From Amycolatopsis aidingensis (GTDB lineage: Bacteria; Actinomycetota; Actinomycetes; Mycobacteriales; Pseudonocardiaceae), in assembly GCF_018885265.1 (NCBI RefSeq), contig NZ_CP076538.1, positions 744,001 through 808,000 of the forward strand: a stretch of DNA of 64,000 bases. Reading direction: 5' to 3'. Positions 53,764 through 64,000 of the stretch are shown one piece after another; position 1 is the stretch's first letter, and every line of letters begins with the position of its first letter. The translations under genes and the position numbers were made by a program. The notes under the pieces were generated by a model. That model did not search any database. It was not told the origin of the DNA and worked only from the letters and a program-made list of their open reading frames with translations.

Positions 53764-54960
53764 ATGGGCGGGTTCACGTTGCGCGGCGGCCGGAGAGCCC
53801 TGGTCGTCGCCGCCACGGCGGTCGTGTCGATGGGGCTGACGGTCGCCCCGGCACAGGCCGGAAGCATCTGGGACGGGTATGGGCCGTGGGGTCCGTACGG
53901 GTTCGGCACGCAGCCGGTGCTCGGTGAGCCGATCCCGCCGGGCGAGCCGCTCGGGAAGTACGACAATGCCGACTTCGACAGCGACGGGGTGCGCAACATC
54001 GCCGACAACTGCCTGCTGGTGCCCAACCCCGGCCAGGAACCCGCGGTGCGGCGGGACGGCGCCATCGGCCCGCGGGACATGCTGCGCCTCGCGACGGACT
54101 GGAAGGCGGCCAACCCGGATGCGCGGTTCCGCACCGACGCCGAGCTCGGCGAGGCGTGCTCCGGCTACAACAAGAACTACCTGCGCACGACCCGCGCCCT
54201 GATCCACTCCTCGGACCAGCGGAAGATCGAGATCTTCGAGTTCCTCGGCCAGTCCGGGCCGATGTTCGGCGGCTCGCCCGCGCCGATGTCCAGCGATCCG
54301 GCACCCGGTCCTGGCAACCTGGCGACCTCATTACCGATGTGTTCGAGTAAGGAGAAGATCGCCCAGTTGCCGAACTGGATCCTCAGCGGGTTCACCGATC
54401 CGGGCAGCGGAATCGTCGACCCGTTCGTCGAGCTGCTGCCGCAGCGGTTCACCGACTGCGGCAAGACCGGCTGGATCCGGGCGATCGAGGACTCCGGGAT
54501 GTACTGGGGCTGGGCAGGAAAGCGCCTGTACACCAACGAGGACGGTGGCCGGATCACCAACCGGTTCGTGGCGGGCCTTACCGAGTTGCCCGGCTTCGAC
54601 GAGTTCGCGGATAGTCCGCTTGGCAAGCTGATCAGCCAGGGCCTGCCGATGTTGTTCCCCGCGGGAACCGGGCAGACCTTCCAGGGCCTGATCTTCCGCG
54701 GTAAGTCCTATATCGACGGAAACGACGCGATCGTGATGGACTGGCGCGGCCCCAAGGCGTTCCCTGCGAACTTCGAGTTCGGGCACAACGGCTACCTGAT
54801 CTACGACGAGTGCCGGGCCATCCAGACCGGGGTGTACCACTGCACGGCCGTGGTGGACGCCGTGGTCGGCGAGAACCGGATGACCTGGCAGGAGGGTTAC
54901 ATGCCCTGGGTCGTCAAGGGGCCACCCTCGATCGAGGAGTACCTCGCGGCCACCCGGTAA
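53764..54960 (+). CDS. Secreted protein with a calcium-loop-like segment, function unknown
   Basis: A 398-residue exported protein; the signal peptide ends near residue 32 (APAQAGSI). Near residue 68 the segment DFDSDGVRNIADNCLLVPNP follows the thrombospondin type 3 repeat pattern (DxDxDGxxDxxDNCPxxxN) that binds calcium, here as one copy. The rest contains six scattered Cys and no recognised catalytic motif. It stands alone: the paa operon ends 106 bp before and the MarR gene faces it with a one-base gap. I cannot assign a role. Confidence 0.68.
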   Translation: MGGFTLRGGRRALVVAATAVVSMGLTVAPAQAGSIWDGYGPWGPYGFGTQPVLGEPIPPGEPLGKYDNADFDSDGVRNIADNCLLVPNPGQEPAVRRDGAIGPRDMLRLATDWKAANPDARFRTDAELGEACSGYNKNYLRTTRALIHSSDQRKIEIFEFLGQSGPMFGGSPAPMSSDPAPGPGNLATSLPMCSSKEKIAQLPNWILSGFTDPGSGIVDPFVELLPQRFTDCGKTGWIRAIEDSGMYWGWAGKRLYTNEDGGRITNRFVAGLTELPGFDEFADSPLGKLISQGLPMLFPAGTGQTFQGLIFRGKSYIDGNDAIVMDWRGPKAFPANFEFGHNGYLIYDECRAIQTGVYHCTAVVDAVVGENRMTWQEGYMPWVVKGPPSIEEYLAATR

Positions 54961-54961
54961 C

Positions 54962-55423
54962 TCAGGACCCGGGACCGTTGGCGGCCCGCAGCGTCCGCAT
55001 CGCCTCGGCCAGCGATGCGGACGCCGCGGGCCCGAGGGGTTCCAGCACCCGGCGGCGCAGGATCTCCGCGCAGGCGTGCCGGGCGCGCTCGGCCACGTCC
55101 CTGCCGTGCTCGGTCAGTACCGCGTAGGTGACCCTGCGGTCCCGCTCGCTGGGCGCCCTGCGGATCAGGCCCGCGGCGACGAGGCGATCGGCCACCTTGG
55201 TGAAGCCGCCGCTGGAAAGGGCTGCCTCGCCGGCCAGCCGGGTCATCGGCATCCGGCACTCCGGCGAGCGGATCAGCCGGATCAGGATGTCGAAGGAGGC
55301 CGGGGCCAGGTCGAAGCGCTCGGCGATCTCGCCCATCAGGCGCTCCTGGGTGGCCAGGTAGCCCTCGATCACCAGGCCCCACCAGGTCACCATCTCGTCG
55401 TCATCGGTACATGGATCGGGCAC
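54962..55423 (-). CDS. MarR-family regulator, MhqR-like
   Basis: A 153-residue repressor. Winged helix at about 45-115: MTRLAGEAALSSGGFTKVAD as recognition helix and RAPSERDRRVTYAVLTEHG as wing. It is divergent from a ring-cleaving dioxygenase and an esterase, the two enzyme classes that MhqR controls in Bacillus under quinone and electrophile stress, and a strong palindrome lies between them. Two Cys (one near the N-terminus) could sense electrophiles, which is speculative. The start is GTG 55423. Confidence 0.82.
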   Translation of the reverse strand: MPDPCTDDDEMVTWWGLVIEGYLATQERLMGEIAERFDLAPASFDILIRLIRSPECRMPMTRLAGEAALSSGGFTKVADRLVAAGLIRRAPSERDRRVTYAVLTEHGRDVAERARHACAEILRRRVLEPLGPAASASLAEAMRTLRAANGPGS

Positions 55424-55439
55424 GGGTGCAGTCTAACCC

Positions 55440-55476
55440 AATCTCTCGCGGGAATATATCTTGCGCGCGAGAGATT
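55440..55476. promoter_or_regulatory. MarR operator candidate
   Basis: AATCTCTCGCG (55440-55450) and CGCGAGAGATT (55466-55476) are perfect 11-bp inverted repeats with 15 bases between, in the gap separating the MarR gene and the dioxygenase operon. The spacer contains ATATATC, a possible -10 region. Symmetry and position support one operator controlling both directions. Confidence 0.7.
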
Positions 55477-55516
55477 TGGTCACTAGCGTTGGACGTATCC
55501 GCCAAAGGAGCCCGTG

Positions 55517-56485
55517 ATGACCTTCAAGACCAGCGGCCTGCACCACGTCACCGCGATCGGCGGCGACCCGCAGCGCAATGCCGAGTTCTACCTGCGCACC
55601 CTCGGGCTGCGGCTGGTGAAGACCACCGTCAACTTCGACGACCCAGGGACCTATCACCTCTACTACGGCGACCAGTCCGGTAAGCCCGGCACGCTGCTGA
55701 CCTTCTTCCCGTGGAAGGACGCCCCGAGCGGGCGGCGTGGTGTGGGGCAGGCCACCACCACGGCCTTCTCCGTGCCGGAGGCCTCGATCGGCTGGTGGGA
55801 GCGGCACCTGCGGGAGCAGGGCGTGCAGACCAGCCGGGTGGTCAACCGGGACTCCGAGGACGTGCTGACCCTGCGCGACCCGGACGGCCTCGCGCTGGCG
55901 CTGGTGGCGCACCCGCAGGGCGATCCGCGGGACCCGTGGGACAACGGGCATGTGCCCGCAGAGCACGCGATCCGCGGGCTGCACTCGGTGACCCTGTCGG
56001 TGTCCAGGGAGGACGCCACCGCCGGGATGCTGACCGAGGGCCTCGGCCTCAGCTTCAGCGAGCGGGACGGCAACCGGTTCCGTTTCCAGGCCGGTGCCGG
56101 TGGTCCCGGCGCGCTGGTGGACGTGCTGGTCACCCCGGACGCCCCGCATGGCCTGGTCGCGGCGGGCACGGTGCACCACGTCGCCTGGCGGGCCCCGGAC
56201 GAGGACACCCAGGCCGCATGGCGGGAGGAGCTGGTGGACCGCGGGGTGCAGGTCACCTCCATCCTGGACCGGCAGTACTTCCGCTCGATCTACTTCCGGG
56301 AGCCCGCAGGCACCCTGCTGGAGGTCGCCACGGACGAGCCGGGCTTCGCGATCGACGAGCCGTTGCTGGAGCTGGGCCGCGCGCTGAAGCTGCCGCCGTG
56401 GCTGGAGCCGGACCGCGAGCAGATCGAGGCGGCCCTGCCGAAGCTGAACCTGCCCAGCGAGAACAACCCGGAGCCGCGGTCGTGA
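55517..56485 (+). CDS. Ring-cleaving dioxygenase of the MhqO/glyoxalase type
   Basis: Fe(II)-dependent dioxygenase-like protein of 322 residues with two vicinal-oxygen-chelate modules: SGLHHVTAIGGDPQRNAEFY at the start, then RGLHSVTLSVSREDATAGML near 155 and GTVHHVAWRAPDEDTQ near 218, and the metal ligand Glu in YFREPAGTLLEVATDEPG. MhqO-type enzymes open hydroquinone rings or detoxify quinones. ATG 55517 is 7 bp after AAAGGAG. Its stop overlaps the esterase start, making a two-gene operon under the MarR protein. Confidence 0.85.
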   Translation: MTFKTSGLHHVTAIGGDPQRNAEFYLRTLGLRLVKTTVNFDDPGTYHLYYGDQSGKPGTLLTFFPWKDAPSGRRGVGQATTTAFSVPEASIGWWERHLREQGVQTSRVVNRDSEDVLTLRDPDGLALALVAHPQGDPRDPWDNGHVPAEHAIRGLHSVTLSVSREDATAGMLTEGLGLSFSERDGNRFRFQAGAGGPGALVDVLVTPDAPHGLVAAGTVHHVAWRAPDEDTQAAWREELVDRGVQVTSILDRQYFRSIYFREPAGTLLEVATDEPGFAIDEPLLELGRALKLPPWLEPDREQIEAALPKLNLPSENNPEPRS

Positions 56486-57096
56486 GTGGACTGTCGCTGG
56501 AACACCGTTTCCTCGAAGGCGACCCTGCGGCGCCGGTGTTGCTGCTCCTGCACGGCACCGGCGGGGGCCCCGAGGACCTGCTGGGGCTCGCCCGCGAGCT
56601 GAGCCCCGGATCGCCGGTGCTGGCCCCGGCCGGGCCGGTGTCCGAGCACGGCGCGGCCAGATGGTTCCGCAGGCTCGCCGAGGGCGTGTTCGACACCGAG
56701 GACGTGCTCGCCCGTGCCGGGCAGCTCGCGGACTTCCTGCTCGCCGCGCGGGCGGAGTACGGCCTGGCAGGGCGCAGGCTGGTGGCGGTCGGCTTCTCCA
56801 ACGGCGCCAACATCGCCGCCGCGACCGTGCTGCTACGGCCGGACGCGCTGACCGAGGCGGCCGCGTTCGCCGCGATGCTGCCGGTGCCCGAGCCGCCCCG
56901 GCATGACCTGAGCGGCAGCAGGGTCTTCCTCTCCGGCGGCGAGCAGGACCCGATGGCCCCGTTGCCCTCGGCGGAGGAACTGGTGCGCGTGCTCAGGGAT
57001 CGTTCGGCCGAGGTGACCACGCACCGGCACCCCGGCGGCCACCAGGTCACCCCGGACGGGGTGCGGGCCGCGAGGGAATGGCTGACCGCGGGCTGA
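56482..57096 (+). CDS. Phospholipase/carboxylesterase (MhqD-like)
   Basis: Alpha/beta hydrolase of 204 residues without signal peptide. [20 protein letters not shown] supplies the oxyanion loop; the nucleophile Ser is in [13 protein letters not shown] (near 113), the Asp in [11 protein letters not shown] and the His in [11 protein letters not shown]. It is coupled to the MhqO-type dioxygenase gene (GTG 56482 in GTGA), the same pair seen in MhqR regulons, so it probably acts on an ester formed from quinone cleavage. Confidence 0.84.
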   Translation: MSGLSLEHRFLEGDPAAPVLLLLHGTGGGPEDLLGLARELSPGSPVLAPAGPVSEHGAARWFRRLAEGVFDTEDVLARAGQLADFLLAARAEYGLAGRRLVAVGFSNGANIAAATVLLRPDALTEAAAFAAMLPVPEPPRHDLSGSRVFLSGGEQDPMAPLPSAEELVRVLRDRSAEVTTHRHPGGHQVTPDGVRAAREWLTAG

Positions 57097-57125
57097 GCGA
57101 GTGGTCGTTGCTACGGTGTCCCGTC

Positions 57126-57749
57126 ATGGACGTGCTCGTGGTCGATCACCCGCTGGCCAAGGCCAGGCTCTCCACCATGCGTGACGCTCGCACCGACAGC
57201 GCGAACTTCCGCGCCGCGCTGCACGAGCTGACCATGATGCTGATCTACGAGGCCCTGCGCGAGGCGCCGGTGACCAGCGAGCGGATCCACACCCCGGTGG
57301 CCAGGACCGATGGCTACCGGCTGGCGAACCCGCCGTTGCTGGTGCCGGTATTGCGCGCCGGGCTGGGGATGGCCGACGAGGCGCAGAAGCTGATCCCGGA
57401 CGCCAGGATGGGTTTCGTCGGCCTTGCCAGGGACGAGGAGACCCTGCAACCCACGCCGTACATGGTCTCGCTGCCGGACAGCCTCGCCGAGCAGCCGGTT
57501 TTCGTGCTGGACCCGATGCTGGCAACCGGCGGGTCGATGGAGTACACGATCCGGCTGCTCACCGAGCGTGGCGCCACCGACGTCACCGCGATCTGCACGT
57601 TGGCCGCGCCGGAGGGCGTGCAGCGGCTACGCGGGTCCGGGCTGCCCGTCCGGGTGGTCACGGCGAGTGTGGACGAGCGGTTGAACGACTCCGGGTTCAT
57701 CGTGCCCGGCCTCGGCGACGCCGGGGACCGGCAGTACGGCGCCGTCTGA
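57126..57749 (+). CDS. upp: Uracil phosphoribosyltransferase
   Basis: Salvage enzyme making UMP from uracil and PRPP. The 207-residue protein is standard: [15 protein letters not shown] at the N-terminus, [19 protein letters not shown] (near 77), the PRPP-binding [14 protein letters not shown] (near 126) and the uracil-binding [13 protein letters not shown] at the end. ATG 57126 is used. It is separated by 29 bp from the esterase gene and ends one base from the opposing TetR stop. Confidence 0.94.
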   Translation: MDVLVVDHPLAKARLSTMRDARTDSANFRAALHELTMMLIYEALREAPVTSERIHTPVARTDGYRLANPPLLVPVLRAGLGMADEAQKLIPDARMGFVGLARDEETLQPTPYMVSLPDSLAEQPVFVLDPMLATGGSMEYTIRLLTERGATDVTAICTLAAPEGVQRLRGSGLPVRVVTASVDERLNDSGFIVPGLGDAGDRQYGAV

Positions 57750-57750
57750 G

Positions 57751-58347
57751 CTACCGGCACCAGCCATCGGCGTTGGCGCGGAGTGCGGTTTCGTATGCCT
57801 CGCCGACGTCCAGCCCGGCCTGTTCCGGGATGTTGCCGTTCAGCTCGAGCGAAACCAGGCCGTGCACCAGCCCCCAGCAGCTCACCGCGATGATCTCGGG
57901 CGGCTCGTCCCGCAGCACCCCGGCCTCGACCCCGGCGCGCACGGTGGCCAGCAGCGGTTCGAGGGTGGCGGAGGCGAGCTCGCTGGCCTCCCGGTTGGGC
58001 TCGAACCCTGGCACCGCCGTGGTGAACATGATCGAGTACAGGTGCGGGTCGGCCAGCGCGCTCTCCCGGTAGGCCAGCCCCAGCCGCACCATGTCCGTCA
58101 CGGTGTCGCCGGAAGGCTCGACCGCGGACATCCGGGCACCGAACCGACGGAACCCCTCCACGAACAGCGCGTTGACCAGGTCCGGCTTGCTGCCGAACAG
58201 GGAGTACACCGCCGTGGTGGAGGTGTCCACCTCGGCGGCCAGCTTGCGCAGGCTCAGCGCCTTGGGACCCTCCGTGGACAGCAGCTCGCCCGCGCGGTCG
58301 AGCAACCGCAGCCGCAGGGTCTCATCGTGTGTCTTCGGGCGGGGCAT
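57751..58347 (-). CDS. TetR-family regulator with WHG-type C-terminus
   Basis: A 198-residue regulator: helix-turn-helix at about 28-55 (ALSLRKLAAEVDTSTTAVYS LFGSK region) and a C-terminal domain with CWGLVHGLVSLELNG, the WHG motif. ATG 58347 begins MPRPKTHDETL, the normal start. It is divergent from the MerR gene with 94 bp between. The target and ligand are unknown; the nearest candidates are its own gene and the aldo/keto reductase operon. Confidence 0.8.
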   Translation of the reverse strand: MPRPKTHDETLRLRLLDRAGELLSTEGPKALSLRKLAAEVDTSTTAVYSLFGSKPDLVNALFVEGFRRFGARMSAVEPSGDTVTDMVRLGLAYRESALADPHLYSIMFTTAVPGFEPNREASELASATLEPLLATVRAGVEAGVLRDEPPEIIAVSCWGLVHGLVSLELNGNIPEQAGLDVGEAYETALRANADGWCR

Positions 58348-58403
58348 ACCGGGACGATATCGCAACGTTGTTACCAAACCGGGTGAGGTGCGCCGGGCAG
58401 GAT

Positions 58404-58434
58404 TTGACCTGGAGCGCACTCCAGGTCGTACTGT
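58404..58434 (+). promoter_or_regulatory. MerR-type promoter with 19-bp spacer and operator
   Basis: A -35 TTGACC (58404-58409) and -10 TACTGT (58429-58434) are separated by 19 bp, two more than optimal, and the spacer holds the dyad ACCTGGAG-CGCA-CTCCAGGT (58407-58426). This is the classic architecture of promoters twisted open by MerR proteins. The MerR ATG at 58442 lies about where transcription should begin, so its message is probably leaderless. Confidence 0.82.
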
Positions 58435-58441
58435 CGCCGAC

Positions 58442-58848
58442 ATGAGCTACTCGATAGCGGAAGCCGCGCGACGTAGTGGACTGTCGATCGACACCCTCCG
58501 GTACTACGAGCGCATCAACCTGCTGGAGCCGCCTGCCAGGGACGCGGCGGGCAGGCGCGCCTACTCCGACACCGACCTCACCTGGCTGGAGTTCCTGACC
58601 AAACTGCGCACCACCGGCATGCCCATCCGGCGCATGCGGGAGTACGCCTCGCTGCGTAAGCACGGGACCGCCAGCGCGGGCCGCCGTAAGGCGATCCTGG
58701 TCGAACAGCGCAGTGCGGTGGCCGCACGCATCGCCGAGCTGCAGGCCTGCATGGAGGTGCTCGACTACAAGATCAGCAACTACGAGCAGATCGAATGCGC
58801 GATGGCTGATGTGGCCGCGCAGGAAGCGGAGACGCGGGGGGTACCGGC

Positions 58849-58852
<4 letters not shown>
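58442..58852 (+). CDS. MerR-family regulator
   Basis: A 136-residue regulator of the small AdhR-like MerR group. The winged helix begins [20 protein letters not shown] and includes [20 protein letters not shown]; a coiled dimerisation helix follows to about residue 115. No metal-binding Cys set is present at the C-terminus, arguing against a metal sensor; aldehyde or electrophile sensing is typical of such proteins. It overlaps the first aldo/keto reductase gene by 4 bp and so controls its own operon. Confidence 0.86.
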
Positions 58853-59841
<989 letters not shown>

Positions 59842-59873
59842 GAACAGGCACTGAGAACAGGGGAGAGGAATGG

Positions 59874-60864
<991 letters not shown>

Positions 60865-60875
<11 letters not shown>

Positions 60876-62169
60876 GTAGTTCGGTGACGGCGGCAGGCGT
60901 GGCGTCCAGCGCGACCTGCCGCTGCTCGCGGGTGGCCAGGCTGCGCACGGTGACGTGGCCCGCGTCCCAGTCCTCCTGGCCGACGATCACCACGGCCCGC
61001 GCACCCGCCTTGTCCGCCCTGGACAGTTCCTTGCCCAGCTTGCGCAGCTCCAGCGGGACCGACGCCCGCAACCCGGCGGCCCGCAGCCGGGCCACCACCG
61101 TGCGCGCGGCGTCGTAGAGGTCCTCGGTCACCGGGACGGCCACCACGTCCACCTCGCTGCGCGGCCGCGGGGCCAGACCGTGCGTGGCAAGGAAGTCCAT
61201 CAGGGTCACATCGCCCATGCCGAACCCGATCCCGGGGATCTGCTGCGCGGTGAACAGCCCGGCGAGGTCGCTGTACCGGCCGCCGCCGAACAGCGCCCGG
61301 TTGTTCTCCGGGGAGGTGTCGAACACCTCGAACACGGTGGAGGTGTAGTAGGCCAGCCCGCGCACGATCAGCGGGTCGAACCGGACCAGCCCGGCCGACC
61401 CGCTTTTCAGCACCCGCACCAGGTGCGAGGCTTCCTTGACCTCGGCAGGCAGCTCGTCCAGCAGCGCCGTGCCCGCGCCGAGTACCTCGCCGAGCCGGGC
61501 GAACTGCTTATCGCTCAGCCCGATCTCCGCGGCGTCCGCGGCCAGCTTGTCCGCCTCGTACTTCTCCCAGCGGTCCACCAGCGAGAACACCGGCCCCAGC
61601 TGCTCCCCGGTGACCCCCACCACCTCGCTCAGCGCGGCGGTGAGCAGCTGCCGGTCGTTCGCCCGCACCAGGAACATGTCCTCGGTCGCGCCGAGCGCGG
61701 TCAGCATCCCGTGGATCAGCTCGAAGATCTCGATCTCGCAGTTCGCGCTGTCCGAGCCGAAGATGTCCGCGTTGATCTGCCAGTGCTCGCGCACCCTTCC
61801 ACGCTGCGGCCGCTCGTAGCGGTGGCAGTTCGGGTGGCTGTACCAGCGCACCGGGAACTGCAGCGAACCGGCGTTGCCCGCGATGATCCGCGCGACCGTG
61901 GGTGTCATCTCCGGCCGCAGCGCCAGCCGCCGCCCGCCCCGGTCGGTCAGGGTGTAGAGCTGCTGGTTGGCGATCTCCTCACCGGACTTGGCCTCGTAGA
62001 TCTCGGCGGGCTCCAGCAGCGGCCCGTCGTAGCGCAGGAAACCATGCCGCTCGAGGACCTCGTACAGCGTGCCGAAGACCTGGGTCCGGACGGACATCTC
62101 CGCCGGCAGGAAGTCACGGGTGCCCCGGTAGGGCGCGGTCGGCAGGTACTCGGGCACGGTCGTCCTCAC
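60865..62169 (-). CDS. hisS: Histidyl-tRNA synthetase, divergent type
   Basis: Class II synthetase of 434 residues charging tRNA-His. Motif 1 region [14 protein letters not shown], motif 2 [20 protein letters not shown], histidine-binding [14 protein letters not shown], and motif 3 [20 protein letters not shown] with GIGFGMGD. The C-terminal anticodon-binding domain starts about 335. [11 protein letters not shown] and [12 protein letters not shown] differ from the RPEGTASV and RHFSQVGAE forms I know from the housekeeping actinobacterial enzyme, so this may be a second or ancient-type HisRS. It lies alone between an aldo/keto reductase and an exporter gene. Confidence 0.88.
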
Positions 62170-62194
62170 GTCGCGGTGTGTTACCCGCCCGAGT

Positions 62195-63709
62195 TTATCG
62201 GCCGCGCCCGGAGCCGATGAGCAGGGCGAGCAGGGCGCCCGCCGCGCAGATCACCGCGGTGACCAGGAAGATTCCGCTGTACTGGCTCAGCAGCGCCTCC
62301 CGCACCGCGCCGGTGTACTCGGTCAGTGCCTGCTGGTAGGCCGCCTCGGTGGGGAACAGCACCCGGATCGGGGCGTCCAGCGTGGCGGTCATCTCGTGGA
62401 AGCGATGCAGGCCCCAGGCCGACAGCGCCGCCACGCCGACCAGCATCCCGGTCATCCTGGCCACCACCACCCCGGCCGAGGCGACCCCGTGCTGCGCCGC
62501 GGGCACCACCCGCAGTACCGCGGCCGAGAGCGGGGCGATCACCAGGCCCAGCCCGAGGCCGACTACCGCCAGGTCGACGTCCAGCCGGGGCAGCGAAACC
62601 GGGCCCAGGGTGTGCCTTGCGGCGAGTACGTCCATCGGCCAGCCGGAGATCAGCAGGTAACCGCCCGCCGCGAGCAGCATGCCGGTCACGGCCACCCAGC
62701 GTTCCCCGATCCGGCCCGCCAGCGCACCGCCGAGCAGCGCCCCGGCCGGCAGCGCGACCAGGAACCGCAACAGCAGCAGGATGGCGCCCTGGTCGTCCCT
62801 GCCCAGCAGGGTCTGCGCGAACAGGTCCACGTCCACCAGCGTCACCATCAGCGCGGCCCCGGCAGCGACGCTGGTGCCGAGCGCGGCGAGGAACGGGCGC
62901 AGCCGTACCCCCGCGGTGTCGATCAGCCGGGTGCGGGCCCTGGCCTCCCAGGCACAGAACGCCACCAGCGCGACGCCCGCGGCGACCAGGAACGGTACTC
63001 CCCAGCTGGGCAGCGCCTGCTCGCGCGGGTCCGGGCTGTACAGGCCGATCACCAGCAGCCCGAGCGTGACCGCCAGCAGCGCTCCGCCGGTGACGTCCAC
63101 TTTGGCCCGCTCGCCGGGATCGCGTTGCCTGCCGGGAAGGGCGAAGTGCACCGCGATCATGGCCAGGACGGCCAGTGGCACGTTCACCCAGAACACCCCG
63201 CGCCAGCCGGCCGCGGCGGCGAGCGCGATGCCGTAGAGCGGGCCGAGCACGCTGCCGAGCTCCTGCGCCGCGCCGACCGCGCCGAGCACGGCCGCCCGCC
63301 TGCGTTCCGCCCACAGGTCGGCGACCAGCGCCATGGTCACCGGGAGCAGTGCCCCGCTGGCGATGCCCTGGATCACCCGGCCCGCGACCAGTACCGGCAC
63401 CGTTCCGGCCACTGCGGTGAGCGCGGAACCGGCCAGGAAACCGGCGAGGCAGACCTGGAGCAAGCGTTTGCGCCCGAACCGGTCCGAGGCCTGCCCCAGC
63501 AGCGGCATCGCGGCCACGTAGCCGAGCAGGTACCCGGTGACGATCGGGGTGATCTGCTCCAGCCGGTTCACCGGGATGCGCAGGTCGTCGATGATCTGCC
63601 GGAGCAGGCCGATCACCACGTAGGTGTCCAGCGCGCCGAGCAGCACGGCGAGGCCGCCCGCGCCGATGGCCGCGCCCTTGCCGGAGCGGCCGACCTGCGT
63701 GGAGATCAT
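62195..63709 (-). CDS. MFS exporter, P55 (Rv1410c)-like
   Basis: Drug-proton antiporter-2-like transporter of 504 residues with about 14 helices. Features: [18 protein letters not shown] in helix 1, [17 protein letters not shown] (motif A) after helix 2 and [20 protein letters not shown] (motif C-like). ATG 63709 overlaps the stop of the LprG-like lipoprotein gene by 4 bp. This lprG-p55 pair in mycobacteria moves triacylglycerol-type lipids to the outer layers and influences drug tolerance; the same joint role is likely here. Confidence 0.87.
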   Translation of the reverse strand: MISTQVGRSGKGAAIGAGGLAVLLGALDTYVVIGLLRQIIDDLRIPVNRLEQITPIVTGYLLGYVAAMPLLGQASDRFGRKRLLQVCLAGFLAGSALTAVAGTVPVLVAGRVIQGIASGALLPVTMALVADLWAERRRAAVLGAVGAAQELGSVLGPLYGIALAAAAGWRGVFWVNVPLAVLAMIAVHFALPGRQRDPGERAKVDVTGGALLAVTLGLLVIGLYSPDPREQALPSWGVPFLVAAGVALVAFCAWEARARTRLIDTAGVRLRPFLAALGTSVAAGAALMVTLVDVDLFAQTLLGRDDQGAILLLLRFLVALPAGALLGGALAGRIGERWVAVTGMLLAAGGYLLISGWPMDVLAARHTLGPVSLPRLDVDLAVVGLGLGLVIAPLSAAVLRVVPAAQHGVASAGVVVARMTGMLVGVAALSAWGLHRFHEMTATLDAPIRVLFPTEAAYQQALTEYTGAVREALLSQYSGIFLVTAVICAAGALLALLIGSGRGR

Positions 63710-64000
63710 TCCGGCGGGTTCACCGTGACGGGCTTGTTCACATCGGACAGCCGCACGTCCACCGACTGGCCATCGCCGAAGGTGGCGGTGGCCTTGACCG
63801 GCAGGCGCTCGCCATCGGCCCGCAGCCAGAAGGCGATGTCGGCGTCCGATGGCACCCCCGGCAGCAACTCGCCGAGCACGTCCTTGGTCACCGTGCCGGT
63901 GACCTTGTAGGCGGGGGTGCCGTCCACCTCCTCGCGCGCCTCGGTGCTGGGATTCTGCACGCTGCTGAGCACCTTGGCGATGCCGCGCTCGGGGTCGAGC
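63706..64000 (-). CDS. lprG: LprG-like lipoprotein (LppX/LprA/F/G family), 3' part
   Basis: The last ~97 residues of a lipid-binding lipoprotein; the start lies beyond the window. The visible part begins [20 protein letters not shown] and ends [14 protein letters not shown], closely following the end of mycobacterial LprG, with the [18 protein letters not shown] and [12 protein letters not shown] strands of the lipid-carrying fold. The gene is coupled to the P55-like exporter by an ATGA overlap. Confidence 0.82.
   Translation of the reverse strand, partial: LDPERGIAKVLSSVQNPSTEAREEVDGTPAYKVTGTVTKDVLGELLPGVPSDADIAFWLRADGERLPVKATATFGDGQSVDVRLSDVNKPVTVNPPE

Noticed and set aside
62195..63709. 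Siderophore exporter for the NIS operon
   Set aside because: The MFS gene is coupled to lprG, resembles P55, lies over 20 kb away and has no iron box.

Overview
The window is one contiguous stretch of very high-GC DNA with dense genes, 1-17 bp overlaps between co-directional neighbours, GTG/TTG starts and several probably leaderless messages. Gene content (LprG-P55 pair, XRE/DUF5753 and SARP regulators, class-3 asparaginase, many secreted hydrolases) points to an actinomycete, most likely of the order Pseudonocardiales; the family is an inference. No rRNA, tRNA, CRISPR, transposase or phage gene was seen, and no gene-free stretch exceeds about 270 bp.

Layout. 0.2-7.5 kb: amino-acid scavenging block (GntR/FCD regulator, L-asparaginase, alanine/glycine symporter, APC permease, DmpA-type aminopeptidase, MocR regulator). 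7.7-15.6 kb: exported hydrolases: a cutinase of the PET-hydrolase family, a trypsin-like protease, an M4 metalloprotease and two nearly identical M28 aminopeptidases, the proteases ending in paired PKD domains and one shared Cys-containing tail. The M28 duplication looks like unequal crossover between PKD tails. 15.6-19.1 kb: DUF2293 protein, ArsR-like regulator with an SRPBCC protein, membrane protein. 19.0-24.7 kb: putative copper module (P1B ATPase, ECF sigma factor, divergent zinc-finger membrane anti-sigma candidate, CopD-CtaG fusion). 24.9-30.1 kb: serine hydrolase, DUF4383 protein, lipase, YdjM-like membrane protein, methyltransferase, GNAT.

30.1-39.5 kb holds the most notable system: a tightly coupled operon of an SbnA-like enzyme, three IucA/IucC-type (NIS) siderophore synthetases and an SbnH-like decarboxylase, then a siderophore-binding lipoprotein. 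DtxR/IdeR-like boxes precede both transcription units. It is a staphyloferrin-B-type gene set without local sbnB, sbnG or exporter. 39.6-42.3 kb is a decayed segment: a frameshifted small gene, an XRE regulator cut short, two blades of a propeller lectin, and a SARP regulator cut short, lying between two oppositely oriented arrays of 21-bp repeats.

42.3-53.7 kb: phenylacetate catabolism (tetR, paaK, paaI on minus; hydroxyacyl-CoA dehydrogenase, P450, BASS transporter, paaZ, paaABCDE on plus) with PaaR-like operator candidates at both plus-strand promoters. 53.8-64 kb: secreted protein of unknown role, an MhqR-like quinone-stress module (MarR, ring-cleaving dioxygenase, esterase), upp, TetR, a MerR regulator with two tandem aldo/keto reductases, a histidyl-tRNA synthetase of unusual sequence type, and the P55-like exporter with the end of lprG at the window edge.
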